NCBI GenBank assembly: GCA_023411215.1
Contig: JAEYOY010000023.1
Location: 3,783-67,782, forward strand
Source: Bacillota bacterium
GTDB lineage: Bacteria; Bacillota; Clostridia; Lachnospirales; Lachnospiraceae
DNA: 64,000 nucleotides
Direction: 5' to 3'
In this document: positions 17,498-25,909 of the stretch, in pieces
Position numbering within the stretch: the stretch's first letter is position 1
Layout of the letters: each line of letters opens with the position of its first letter
Position numbers and translations under genes: made by a program
The notes under the pieces: generated by a model
The model's input: only the letters and a program-made list of their open reading frames with translations
What the model was told of the DNA's origin: nothing
Databases searched by the model: none

Positions 17498-18571
17498 ATG
17501 AAAAAATACAGAAGAACAAAAATAATTTTGATTACTTTTCTTAGTATCGTAATTACGATAGGTATCGCAGGCGCTCTAATCGTTCATTCGTATATAAATA
17601 AGATAAACCTAGTCAAAGACGATACTTCCTATGAAGTTACTGAGAATAATTATATAGACGAAGCAGATGAAATGATAATAGAAGGAGCAACGGATATCAC
17701 CGATTCACCGCAAATAGTGATTGATGAAATAGATGAAAGAATACAAGGTAATACAGAGGAAGCTAAACATAAGGCTAGTAGTAGTGATGTCTATAATATA
17801 TTGCTCATAGGCTGTGATTCCAGAGAGGCCAGTGGTTCGGGACGTTCTGATGCTATGATAATTGTTTCGATTAATTCAAGAACAAAAAAAATAATTCTTA
17901 CATCATTTTTGAGAGATATCTATCTGAAAATTCCTAATCATAAAAATAACCGGCTTAATGCTGCCTATGCCCTAGGTGGCGCCAATTTGCTGATCGATAC
18001 CATAGAGGAAAACTTTAAAATTAAAATAGATAAATACATATCGATGGACTTTTATACCTTCATTGACGTAGTTGATGCTATTGATGGAGTTAATTTGGAA
18101 GTGAAAGAGGAATATATTCCTATAATTAATTATTATATTAAAGAAATAAATCAACATAACAAAGTAAATGAAAGTGAGGACCTATTAACACAATCAGGAA
18201 ATTATGTTTTGAATGGGAAGCAAACACTTGGGTACGTACGTAATCGTTATGTTGGCACCGATTTTGAAAGAACAGCCCGTCAACGACTGGTTTTACAGAC
18301 GATTTTTAACAAAATTAAGGGATTAAATTATTTACAGATAATAAATTTAATGGATAGCATACTACCGCAGGTTACGACTAATCTCAGTGAAAAGAAAATC
18401 ATTTCCTTAATAATCTCTTTTCCTACTTATAAAAATTATGAAATTGATCAATGGAGTATTCCCATGGAGAATACGTTCTCATTTTTAACAATTAATCGTA
18501 TGTCTGTGATTGGTATAGATTTTGAAAAGAATTTAAACGAGCTACATAAAAAAGTATATGGGGAACCTTAG
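17498..18571 (+). CDS. LytR-CpsA-Psr (LCP) family ligase
   Basis: 357 residues. A membrane anchor (about residues 8-30) is followed by a charged stalk, then the LCP domain from YNILLIGCDSRE. The conserved residues are present: Asp/Arg in GCDSRE, SDAMIIVSIN, LTSFLRDIYLKIPNHKNNRLNAAYALGG, and the late Arg pair in VRNRYVGTDFERTARQR. LCP enzymes attach polyisoprenyl-linked glycopolymers to peptidoglycan. ATG 17498 follows GGAGG by 7 bases, while ATG 17483 lies before it. It heads the exopolysaccharide locus. Confidence 0.9.
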   Translation: MKKYRRTKIILITFLSIVITIGIAGALIVHSYINKINLVKDDTSYEVTENNYIDEADEMIIEGATDITDSPQIVIDEIDERIQGNTEEAKHKASSSDVYNILLIGCDSREASGSGRSDAMIIVSINSRTKKIILTSFLRDIYLKIPNHKNNRLNAAYALGGANLLIDTIEENFKIKIDKYISMDFYTFIDVVDAIDGVNLEVKEEYIPIINYYIKEINQHNKVNESEDLLTQSGNYVLNGKQTLGYVRNRYVGTDFERTARQRLVLQTIFNKIKGLNYLQIINLMDSILPQVTTNLSEKKIISLIISFPTYKNYEIDQWSIPMENTFSFLTINRMSVIGIDFEKNLNELHKKVYGEP

Positions 18572-18831
18572 GTTTTGCATGGAGATTGTTTATTATTTAA
18601 CAAAAATTACGAAATAAATAGAAAACAGGAACAAAAACAATGCAAATAGAAAAATTGCGACTAAAATGAAAGAATTGATTGACAATTGACAACTTATATT
18701 GCAAAATAGAAAAAAACAAAATAAATGGTAAAATTATCAATATATTGGAATGGTTTCCAGTTCTCAATCGACAGACGGACTAGAAATAAAACAAAAAGTG
18801 ATAAAACTAGTAATTGATTCAGGAGGGGTAT
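18572..18831 (+). promoter_or_regulatory. Leader region of the polysaccharide operon
   Basis: 260 very AT-rich bases. An extended -10 element (TGGTAAAAT at 18727-18734 region) lies about 100 bases before the first operon gene, without a convincing -35. A small TGGAA/TTCCA hairpin follows at about 18747-18762. This is the only clear room for an operon promoter after the LCP gene. Confidence 0.35.
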
Positions 18832-19506
18832 ATGAATAAAGAAATTAACATAGATCTGAAAAGATGTCTTAAAGCGATTCGTGGGAAATGGTGGTTAATA
18901 TTATTGGTAGGAGTAATATTCTATGTTATTGCTTATCTAATTAGCGTTAGTAATTTGCGGGAGGATGAATATACCGCGGAAGCAACTGTATTTTCGGCAT
19001 CAGATTATTCAGCCTTAACATTATATTCGGATATTATTACAAGCTCAAAGGTTAGTGAGCAAGCAGCAAAATTGCTACAAATTTCGGATCTGAATGCGGA
19101 TAGTATCAAAAAAATGATTTCTGTCAAACCCTATTCATCGGTACTTGGGATATATGCTACTTCAAACGATGAAATTCTAGCGATAAAGGTGGCAAATGCC
19201 GTTGCAGCTGTCTTTATTGATGAGGTGAATAATATTGCATCCTATAATTTGGCCCGAATGCTGGATGAAGCTAATTCGGCTGAATTATCCTATAATAAGC
19301 AGTTAGAACAGTGGAAATTCAGAATTTTTGTTACCTTTGCAGGAATTAGCTTCTTATGTGCATGGATTGTAGCCCGAGTAATATTCTCCAGAAAAGTACA
19401 TTATCTATCAGATATTGGATTAGATGGAGAGATTGATATTATTGGAGCTATTCCGTCCTTTAAAAAAAGTGGAAAGGATGATGATTTATATGAAAAGACA
19501 AATTGA
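18832..19506 (+). CDS. Polysaccharide chain-length determinant (Wzz/CapA-like)
   Basis: 224 residues. Membrane segments at about residues 20-40 and near 165-185 flank an extracytoplasmic domain, the standard Wzz/CapA-type topology of the activating partner of a BY-kinase. The N-terminal pattern (KRCLKAIRGKWWLILLVGVIFYV) is typical. It is short for the family. ATG 18832 follows AGGAGGGG by 4-5 bases. Its 3' end overlaps the next gene by 17 bases, which implies translational coupling. Confidence 0.85.
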   Translation: MNKEINIDLKRCLKAIRGKWWLILLVGVIFYVIAYLISVSNLREDEYTAEATVFSASDYSALTLYSDIITSSKVSEQAAKLLQISDLNADSIKKMISVKPYSSVLGIYATSNDEILAIKVANAVAAVFIDEVNNIASYNLARMLDEANSAELSYNKQLEQWKFRIFVTFAGISFLCAWIVARVIFSRKVHYLSDIGLDGEIDIIGAIPSFKKSGKDDDLYEKTN

Positions 19507-20212
19507 TTTTTATAGCAACAGAAATCATTTTATCAATGATGCGATTGATCGGATTGTTGTAGAAATCCATCTAAAAAAACAAAGAGATGGTTATAAAAAA
19601 ATAATGATAAGTGGTTGTGAACCGGGGGTCGGCACAACAACAATTGCGATTAACCTTGCGATTTCGATGGCAGAGTCAGGATGGAAAACTATCTTAATCG
19701 ATGGAGATTTACGTAAAGCGACAAAATATAAGAGATTAAATGATAAGTTAGAGATAGGGTTATCTGATTTCTTATCGGGTGAGAGCTTATATCCCCAAGC
19801 AGTATATGACGCAAATCAGAAAAATCTATTCTATATTCCAAGTGGAGGCAAGACAACAAACCCCGTCAGTCTCCTTTGTTCTGACAAGGTAGATGAATTA
19901 TTGGACCAGCTATGTAATAATTATGATTATATTGTGTGGGACATGCCCTCCATAACTACATCGGTTGATCCAAATGTAATAGCCAGTAAATTTGATGGTG
20001 TCATCTTAGTCTCTGAATATGAAAAAACAGACATTAGTAGTATCAAGGAAGCGAGGAATATTTTACATAAATCAGGAGGCAATATTACAGGCATTATATT
20101 GAATAAGATTCACACTGTGGAATACGGGAATATTAAAAAGAATTTTGATTATTACAAAAACCATAAATATATAAATAAACATTCTAAATTAAAGGCAGAA
20201 ATGTCAATGTAA
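19490..20212 (+). CDS. CpsD/CapB-like tyrosine kinase homologue with altered P-loop
   Basis: 240 residues, MinD/ParA-like fold of bacterial tyrosine kinases. Walker A' is intact (TILIDGDLRKATK), and a Walker B-like YDYIVWDMPS is present. The P-loop reads GCEPGVGTTT, so the Lys that normally contacts ATP phosphates is Thr. The tail has a loose Tyr cluster (VEYGNIKKNFDYYKNHKY) where the autophosphorylation cluster usually lies. It probably regulates chain length with the overlapping Wzz-like protein, but may not be a normal kinase. ATG 19490 is the start best fitting the family. Confidence 0.8.
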   Translation: MKRQIDFYSNRNHFINDAIDRIVVEIHLKKQRDGYKKIMISGCEPGVGTTTIAINLAISMAESGWKTILIDGDLRKATKYKRLNDKLEIGLSDFLSGESLYPQAVYDANQKNLFYIPSGGKTTNPVSLLCSDKVDELLDQLCNNYDYIVWDMPSITTSVDPNVIASKFDGVILVSEYEKTDISSIKEARNILHKSGGNITGIILNKIHTVEYGNIKKNFDYYKNHKYINKHSKLKAEMSM

Positions 20213-20262
20213 ATGAATGGACAGGCATTACTTGGATTAAACATAAGATGAAAGGAATTATC

Positions 20263-21474
20263 ATGAAAATTTTGATGGTTAATAAATTTTTATATCCAAA
20301 GGGTGGAGCAGAAACCTATTTCCTGAAGATAGGGAGCCATCTGGAAATGTTAGGACATCAGGTTGAATATTTTGGAATGTATGATGAAAAAAATACAGTA
20401 TCAAATAGTGCGAATGAATACACTACCAATATGGACTTTCATGACGCAGGAATTAATAAAATATTTTATCCTATCCATATCATATATTCTTTCGAAGCGA
20501 AGAGAAAAATTAGGAATGTCATTCTGAAATTTAGACCTGATATTGTCCATTTAAATAATATAAATTTTCAATTAACACCTTCCATAATTGAAGAAATACA
20601 TGAACATAAGATACCAATTATTCAAACCGTTCACGATTATCAGATGATTTGTCCAAACCACCTGATGTATGATTTTCACACGAAAAAACCCTGTGAACTG
20701 TGCGTAAATGGAAGTAAATGGAATTGTACAAAAAAGAATTGTATCCATGAATCAAAAATGAAAAGTGTGATTGGTTCAATGGAAGCGATTTTATATAAGC
20801 AACGAAAAACGTATCAATTAGTAGATTATTATATATGCCCCAGTCATTTCATAGAAGGTAAATTAACTCAAATAAATCTATACCAAGGTAGAACACTAAC
20901 AATACATAATTTTATTGAATTGAAAAACATAGAAAATGTAATCAAGAAAGAGGATTATGTTCTCTATTTTGGAAGATTATCGGAAGAAAAAGGACTTGAA
21001 TTATTTCTTAATTGCTGCAGAAAGCTACCACATATCAAATTTATAATCGCAGGGACTGGTCCACTTGAAAGTATTTGCAGGGGGATTCCCAATGTAGAAT
21101 TTGTAGGTTTCAAAAAGGGAGAAGAATTGAACGAATTAGTAAGCAGAGCGATGTTTTCCGTATATCCGTCCATCTGGTATGATAATTGTCCCTTATCCAT
21201 TCTAGAATCAGAATCGTTAGGAACACCGGTAATTGCGTCGAGAATGGGTGGGATTCCTGAATTAATCGAAAATAATGAGACAGGTATCCTTATTGAAGAT
21301 ATTAATGAAGATAAATTAGCGAATGAAATAAATACTTTGTTTCAGAATAAAGAGAAAATGATAGAGATGTCAAAAAATTGCATAGAAAAAAGATCAAAAA
21401 TGATTTCGCTAGAAACTTACTGTAATAAGCTGCTTGATATTTATAATCAATATTTAACATGGAATACGAATTAA
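20263..21474 (+). CDS. Glycosyltransferase family 4 (GT-B fold)
   Basis: 403 residues. N-terminal MKILMVNKFLYPKGGAETYFLKIG and HLNNINFQLTPSIIEEI are acceptor-side features. The C-terminal half has YFGRLSEEKGLELFL, then the donor-binding segment SIWYDNCPLSILESESLGTPVIASRMGGIPELIENNETG with the E-x7-E motif. A Cys-rich insert (CELCVNGSKWNCTKKNC, about residues 147-163) may bind a metal. ATG 20263 follows AAAGGA by 6 bases. The sugar transferred cannot be read from the sequence. Confidence 0.88.
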   Translation: MKILMVNKFLYPKGGAETYFLKIGSHLEMLGHQVEYFGMYDEKNTVSNSANEYTTNMDFHDAGINKIFYPIHIIYSFEAKRKIRNVILKFRPDIVHLNNINFQLTPSIIEEIHEHKIPIIQTVHDYQMICPNHLMYDFHTKKPCELCVNGSKWNCTKKNCIHESKMKSVIGSMEAILYKQRKTYQLVDYYICPSHFIEGKLTQINLYQGRTLTIHNFIELKNIENVIKKEDYVLYFGRLSEEKGLELFLNCCRKLPHIKFIIAGTGPLESICRGIPNVEFVGFKKGEELNELVSRAMFSVYPSIWYDNCPLSILESESLGTPVIASRMGGIPELIENNETGILIEDINEDKLANEINTLFQNKEKMIEMSKNCIEKRSKMISLETYCNKLLDIYNQYLTWNTN

Positions 21475-21500
21475 ATTAAAAGTGTAGGAGATGATACCCA

Positions 21501-22532
21501 ATTATATCTATTATTATACCAGTATATAATACAGCCAAAGAATTTTTGCAAAAATGTCTTGATAGTGTAGTTGAACAAACGTCAAAGAATATTCAAGCAA
21601 TTATCGTGGATGATGGATCAAAAAATGAAGCAGGGAAAATATGTGATGAATATGCAGAAAAGTTTCCTTTCATTAAAGTATTACATATTGAAAATCAAGG
21701 TGTTTCAAATGCAAGGAATGTTGGAATAAAGGAAGCATCGGGAGAGTATCTGATGTTCCTAGACGCGGATGATTGGCTGGATGTGAACATATGCAGTAGT
21801 CTTGAGGAATATTTGAAATATTGTGAACCAGAGGTGTTGATTTTTAATTATTCTAAAGTAATACAAGATAAGATCATTCCAAGTCCAATTCATCTATCAG
21901 ATTATACCTTTAAAACGGATGAGTTGAAAGAACTGCAATTAATCATATTGCGTTATTCAAAACAGTTCCCAGGGATTAACCTTTGCACACCATGGTGTAA
22001 ATTATATAAGACCGAGTTGATTAGACAAAGTGAAATTGAGTTTATAAATGGCCTAAAGAGAGCAGAAGATATGCTGTTCAACTTAAAGGTTCTTGAATAT
22101 GCTAAGGATGTACGGTTTCACGTAGTAACGGGTTACTACTACAGAATCAATGATTTATCCGAGAGCCAGATGTTTACTCCGAGTATAACGGACTTGTCAA
22201 ATCGGATACGTGAATATCTTGAAGATTTTTTAATAACACATAAAAAAGAAAAGTTGTTCTATGAAGCCTTCCATGCTTATTGTATTGAGAATATTTTTGA
22301 ACAACTCTATATGTATTATGGACATGATAAAAATACCTTGAAGGAATTTTACGAATTACTAGAGAAAGAACCATTTCGAACAGCACATAAGAAGATAAAG
22401 CTTGAACGATTGCGTTATGCTAAACTGCAGATATACACTTTAGCAACCAGATTTTATCTAAGAAGACTGTTGATCTTATGTATTTATTATAAAAACAAGA
22501 CAGAGCTGAGAGGTAAGTTTTTTCGTTACTAA
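21501..22532 (+). CDS. Glycosyltransferase family 2 lacking a canonical start codon
   Basis: About 343 residues, GT-A fold. The frame encodes IISIIIPVYNTAKEF, the essential nucleotide-binding start of GT2 enzymes, then VDDGSKNEAGKICDEYA and MFLDADDWLD (DXD). No ATG, GTG or TTG precedes IISIIIPVYN in this frame; a stop lies at 21492-21494. AGGAG at 21486-21490 sits 10 bases before ATT 21501. Either ATT is used, or one base is extra in the CCC run at 21497-21499, which would otherwise join ATG 21491 in frame. The next in-frame start, TTG 21546, would delete the donor site. Confidence 0.8.
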   Translation: MISIIIPVYNTAKEFLQKCLDSVVEQTSKNIQAIIVDDGSKNEAGKICDEYAEKFPFIKVLHIENQGVSNARNVGIKEASGEYLMFLDADDWLDVNICSSLEEYLKYCEPEVLIFNYSKVIQDKIIPSPIHLSDYTFKTDELKELQLIILRYSKQFPGINLCTPWCKLYKTELIRQSEIEFINGLKRAEDMLFNLKVLEYAKDVRFHVVTGYYYRINDLSESQMFTPSITDLSNRIREYLEDFLITHKKEKLFYEAFHAYCIENIFEQLYMYYGHDKNTLKEFYELLEKEPFRTAHKKIKLERLRYAKLQIYTLATRFYLRRLLILCIYYKNKTELRGKFFRY

Positions 22533-22615
22533 TCAGGATTATTTGGTGAATTATCCTATTTCATTACTTCTAAACACACTTAAATTGTTGTCCTACATAC
22601 GATAAGAAAGGAGAA

Positions 22616-22633
22616 AGCTATTTTTTGATAGCT
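22616..22633 (+). promoter_or_regulatory. Hairpin between ribosome binding site and ATG
   Basis: AGCTAT and ATAGCT with a 6-base loop sit between AAGGAG (22608-22613) and ATG 22643. Folding it would bring the site to about 11 bases from the ATG. Without it, TTG 22625 lies 11 bases from AAGGAG. Confidence 0.45.
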
Positions 22634-23761
22634 ATAGCCGATATGAAAATTGCAATGATTGGTCATAAACGTATTCCCTCGAGAGAGGGTGGTGTAGAGA
22701 TTGTAGTAGAAGAATTATCAAAACGCCTCGTACAGCAAGGCGATGAGGTTGAAGTATACAACCGTAGAGGGAAGCATGTAGCAAATAAAAACCTCACTCA
22801 ATTCGACAAACAGTATTATGAAGGAATAAGATTAATTACTATTCTAACAATTAATAAGAAAAGCTTAGATGCATTGATATATTCATTTTTAGCTACGCTC
22901 CGAGCAATTTTTGGAGGGTATGATTTGATCCATTATCATGCGGAAGGTCCTAGCGCGATGTTAATCATTCCACATATGCTAAAAATACGAACAATCGCAA
23001 CAATCCATGGATTGGATTGGCAGAGAGTAAAATGGGGAGGGTTAGCAACGAAATATCTATTAATGGGTGAGAAAATAGCTGCGAAATATGCGGATGAGAT
23101 AATCGTATTATCGAAGAGCATGCATGACTATTTTATTAAAACCTATAACCGCGAGACGCATTATATTCCGAATGGTGTCATTGATCCACTTCCTATAGAA
23201 GCTGATGTGATAGAGAAAAAATATGATCTAAAACGTAACAGCTATTTCTTGTTTCTGGCTAGAATTGTACCGGAAAAAGGGCTGCATTATCTAATCGAGG
23301 CTTATCAGCAATTAGATACTGATATCAAGCTTGTAATAGCGGGTGGTAATAGTCATTCTGATGATTACTTAGAAAAAATTAAAGCTTCAGTGGAAAATGA
23401 TAACAGGATTATTATGACAGGTTTTGTGGATGGACAGGAGCGCGAGGAGCTTTTTAGTAATTGCCTGGCTTACATTCTACCGAGTGATATTGAAGGGATG
23501 CCATTAAGTTTACTGGAGGCAATGAGTTATGCTAGAAGGTGTATAGTGAGCAATATTCCTGAGAATATAGAGGTAATAAAAAACAATGGTTATGTCTTCG
23601 AAAGAGGAAATAGTACGAGCCTCCTTCATCAGCTGCAAAGACTGCTGAATATCGAGGATGGTGGTAACGATCCGGGTCATTATTCAAATTATAATTTGTC
23701 AATCTTTAATTGGGACAATATCACCAAACTACATAAGAATTTATATTCGAAAGCCAACTAG
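22625..23761 (+). CDS. Glycosyltransferase family 4 with DUF1972 N-terminus
   Basis: About 378 residues from TTG 22625, or 372 from ATG 22643. The N-terminal MKIAMIGHKRIPSREGGVEIVVEELSKRL is the DUF1972 signature seen in rhamnosyl- and related transferases. The donor half has FLARIVPEKGLHYLIEAY and PSDIEGMPLSLLEAMSYAR (E-x7-E). It follows the GT2 gene by about 90 bases. Family members act early in capsule repeat-unit assembly; the sugar is not known here. Confidence 0.87.
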   Translation: MIAIADMKIAMIGHKRIPSREGGVEIVVEELSKRLVQQGDEVEVYNRRGKHVANKNLTQFDKQYYEGIRLITILTINKKSLDALIYSFLATLRAIFGGYDLIHYHAEGPSAMLIIPHMLKIRTIATIHGLDWQRVKWGGLATKYLLMGEKIAAKYADEIIVLSKSMHDYFIKTYNRETHYIPNGVIDPLPIEADVIEKKYDLKRNSYFLFLARIVPEKGLHYLIEAYQQLDTDIKLVIAGGNSHSDDYLEKIKASVENDNRIIMTGFVDGQEREELFSNCLAYILPSDIEGMPLSLLEAMSYARRCIVSNIPENIEVIKNNGYVFERGNSTSLLHQLQRLLNIEDGGNDPGHYSNYNLSIFNWDNITKLHKNLYSKAN

Positions 23762-23800
23762 ATCGATTAGGATTTATGCTTTGGATGGAAGGAGATCTAT

Positions 23801-24709
23801 ATGGGAAGACATGCGTATCTGATCATGGCACATAGTAATTTTGATTATTTAATAAAATTAATAAAATCCCTGGATGATACTCGAAATGACATCTTCATCC
23901 ATATAGATAAAAAAGCGAACTTTACTGATTTTGATTTGCTGAAAAGGGAAATTAATTTTTCATCAGTTTATTATATAAAACAGCGCAATGTTAAATGGGC
24001 AGCATTTAGTGGGATACTGTGTGAAATTGATCTATTAAAAGAAGCGACTAACAGAGGGAAATACGATTATTATCATCTACTGTCGGGAAGCGATATGGTA
24101 ATAAAAACACAAAATGAGATCCATCAATTTTTTGATCACAATAAAGGAATTGAATTTGTGGCGTTCGACGAGCAACAAATTGCTGCACAATATTTGGATC
24201 GCATTAAGTATTACTATTTCTTTCAAGATGTATATGGAAGAAATCGAAAAAATATATTTCTAGTGGCACTTTATGTCATAGATATAATTCTACTATCCAT
24301 TCAGAAGTTCCTTAAAATTAACAGGCTGAAAGAGGTTAATATAGAATTCCAGAAAGGAACGAATTGGTTTAGTATAACTCATGATTTTGCAAAATATGTA
24401 CTACAGCAGGAGAAATGGATTTATAAAACCTTTCAGTATAGTTTAAGTGGCGATGAGTTATTTCTGCAGACAATTCTTATCAATTCAGACTTCAGAGAAA
24501 ATCTACGTCAACCAAAGAAGCTGGAAGACAACACCAATATGAGACTAATTGATTGGTCCAGAGGGAAGCCATATACCTGGCGAAAAGAAGATTATGATAT
24601 ATTAGCCAATTCAAATATGTTTTACGCGAGAAAGATTGATCCAAATGTTGATGATGAGATTATTACATTGATAGCTGGAAATATTATAGAAAAGCAGGGT
24701 AATGCATGA
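23801..24709 (+). CDS. Core-2/I-branching-type glycosyltransferase (GT14)
   Basis: 302 residues. HAYLIMAHSNFDYLIKLIKSLDDTRNDIFIHIDKKA matches the N-terminus of bacterial GT14 enzymes, followed by WAAFSGILCEIDLLKEA, YYHLLSGSDMVIKTQNEI and, later, GTNWFSITHDFAKYV and SGDELFLQTILINS. The family transfers GlcNAc or xylose without a DXD metal site. GGAG lies before ATG. Its stop overlaps the next start by 4 bases (ATGA), so the two are coupled. Confidence 0.88.
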   Translation: MGRHAYLIMAHSNFDYLIKLIKSLDDTRNDIFIHIDKKANFTDFDLLKREINFSSVYYIKQRNVKWAAFSGILCEIDLLKEATNRGKYDYYHLLSGSDMVIKTQNEIHQFFDHNKGIEFVAFDEQQIAAQYLDRIKYYYFFQDVYGRNRKNIFLVALYVIDIILLSIQKFLKINRLKEVNIEFQKGTNWFSITHDFAKYVLQQEKWIYKTFQYSLSGDELFLQTILINSDFRENLRQPKKLEDNTNMRLIDWSRGKPYTWRKEDYDILANSNMFYARKIDPNVDDEIITLIAGNIIEKQGNA

Positions 24710-25875
24710 TAAAAATCGATTACAAATGGATAAGAATTTCATATTTGCTTTTTGTTATAGCATGGATTATTGGAGATATGCGAGATAATGTCAATGATGA
24801 CTTTAAGTATGTTTTCATGTTCCTTGTAATCGTGATTGGCACTATTATTCTAATTCGTAATTCAAATAAAACAATCATTAATATAGATGATTTTATTAAT
24901 ATCATGTCAGTACCTGTAGTTTTGGGAATTATTACATTGATATATACCATGATAAATGGTATGAAATTTTTATTGATGTGGGATATGTTTTATTTGATAG
25001 TACCATATCTAATGGTATTCATCATTGTAAATGTTGATGAGAATCCGAATAGGGAATTCTATTTTGACAGTCTTTTAATAGGACATATCGTTCTATTTTT
25101 TTATAAATTTGCGGGTATCTTAGATATGGAGCATATGAAAAGGATTTCCTTTGTTAATTCCTTCTCTCCCTATGAATCAGTAACAGCACATATTTATACC
25201 CTGTTATTTTATTATTATTATGTAAAAAACAAAAAGGTAAGGTGCTTGCTCGCATTGTTTTTCGGTATATTATCTTATAAACGATTGCATGTTGTGTTTG
25301 CAGTTCTCGTACTATTGCTAGGATGGTGTGTTCGAAAAAAAATAGTCGGTTTTTATATGGAAAATATCGTGAAAGTAATATTCATTAGCTCGCCACTGTT
25401 TCTTTATGCTATATTGACAGATCAATTTGCGAGCTGGTTCCTGGCAACCTTCAAGGTTGATTTTGGGCAATTTACTATGGGGAGGTTTGACCAGCTACGG
25501 GAAGTGATAACAACTGATATTACAAATTACGGGCTGGGAAGTATAAAGTATTACTTAGATAGTAAAGGTGCCTATATCAATATATTGCATTGTGATATCA
25601 TGCGAATATTAATTGAAACATCTTTTGTTGGATTAGTCGTATTAGTCAATGCGTATTTTAATGTAGCAAAGAAAAATATATATTCTTTGCTACTAATGAT
25701 TTTTATTTTTATGATAATGTTTACATCAACTGTAATCAATGGATTTCTTGGTTGGTTTGTAGTATTTCTAGCCATTGATGAATTCAATCGAGGTAGTGGT
25801 TCTAATCAAAATTCTACGGTTATGCAATACCGTGATGATGGAGTTCTTAATATCAAATATTATTCTAATCGATAA
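24706..25875 (+). CDS. Wzy-like polysaccharide polymerase (predicted)
   Basis: 389 residues, about ten hydrophobic segments with one larger outside loop, the topology of O-antigen/capsule polymerases. Sequence motifs are weak, as is normal in this family. In support: a flippase, chain-length regulator and initiating transferase are all in the locus, and this is the only other polytopic membrane protein. It is coupled to the GT14 gene by an ATGA overlap. Confidence 0.72.
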   Translation: MIKIDYKWIRISYLLFVIAWIIGDMRDNVNDDFKYVFMFLVIVIGTIILIRNSNKTIINIDDFINIMSVPVVLGIITLIYTMINGMKFLLMWDMFYLIVPYLMVFIIVNVDENPNREFYFDSLLIGHIVLFFYKFAGILDMEHMKRISFVNSFSPYESVTAHIYTLLFYYYYVKNKKVRCLLALFFGILSYKRLHVVFAVLVLLLGWCVRKKIVGFYMENIVKVIFISSPLFLYAILTDQFASWFLATFKVDFGQFTMGRFDQLREVITTDITNYGLGSIKYYLDSKGAYINILHCDIMRILIETSFVGLVVLVNAYFNVAKKNIYSLLLMIFIFMIMFTSTVINGFLGWFVVFLAIDEFNRGSGSNQNSTVMQYRDDGVLNIKYYSNR

Positions 25876-25909
25876 GTCTATCGTGTGAGGGTAGTCATGG
25901 AGGTGAATT

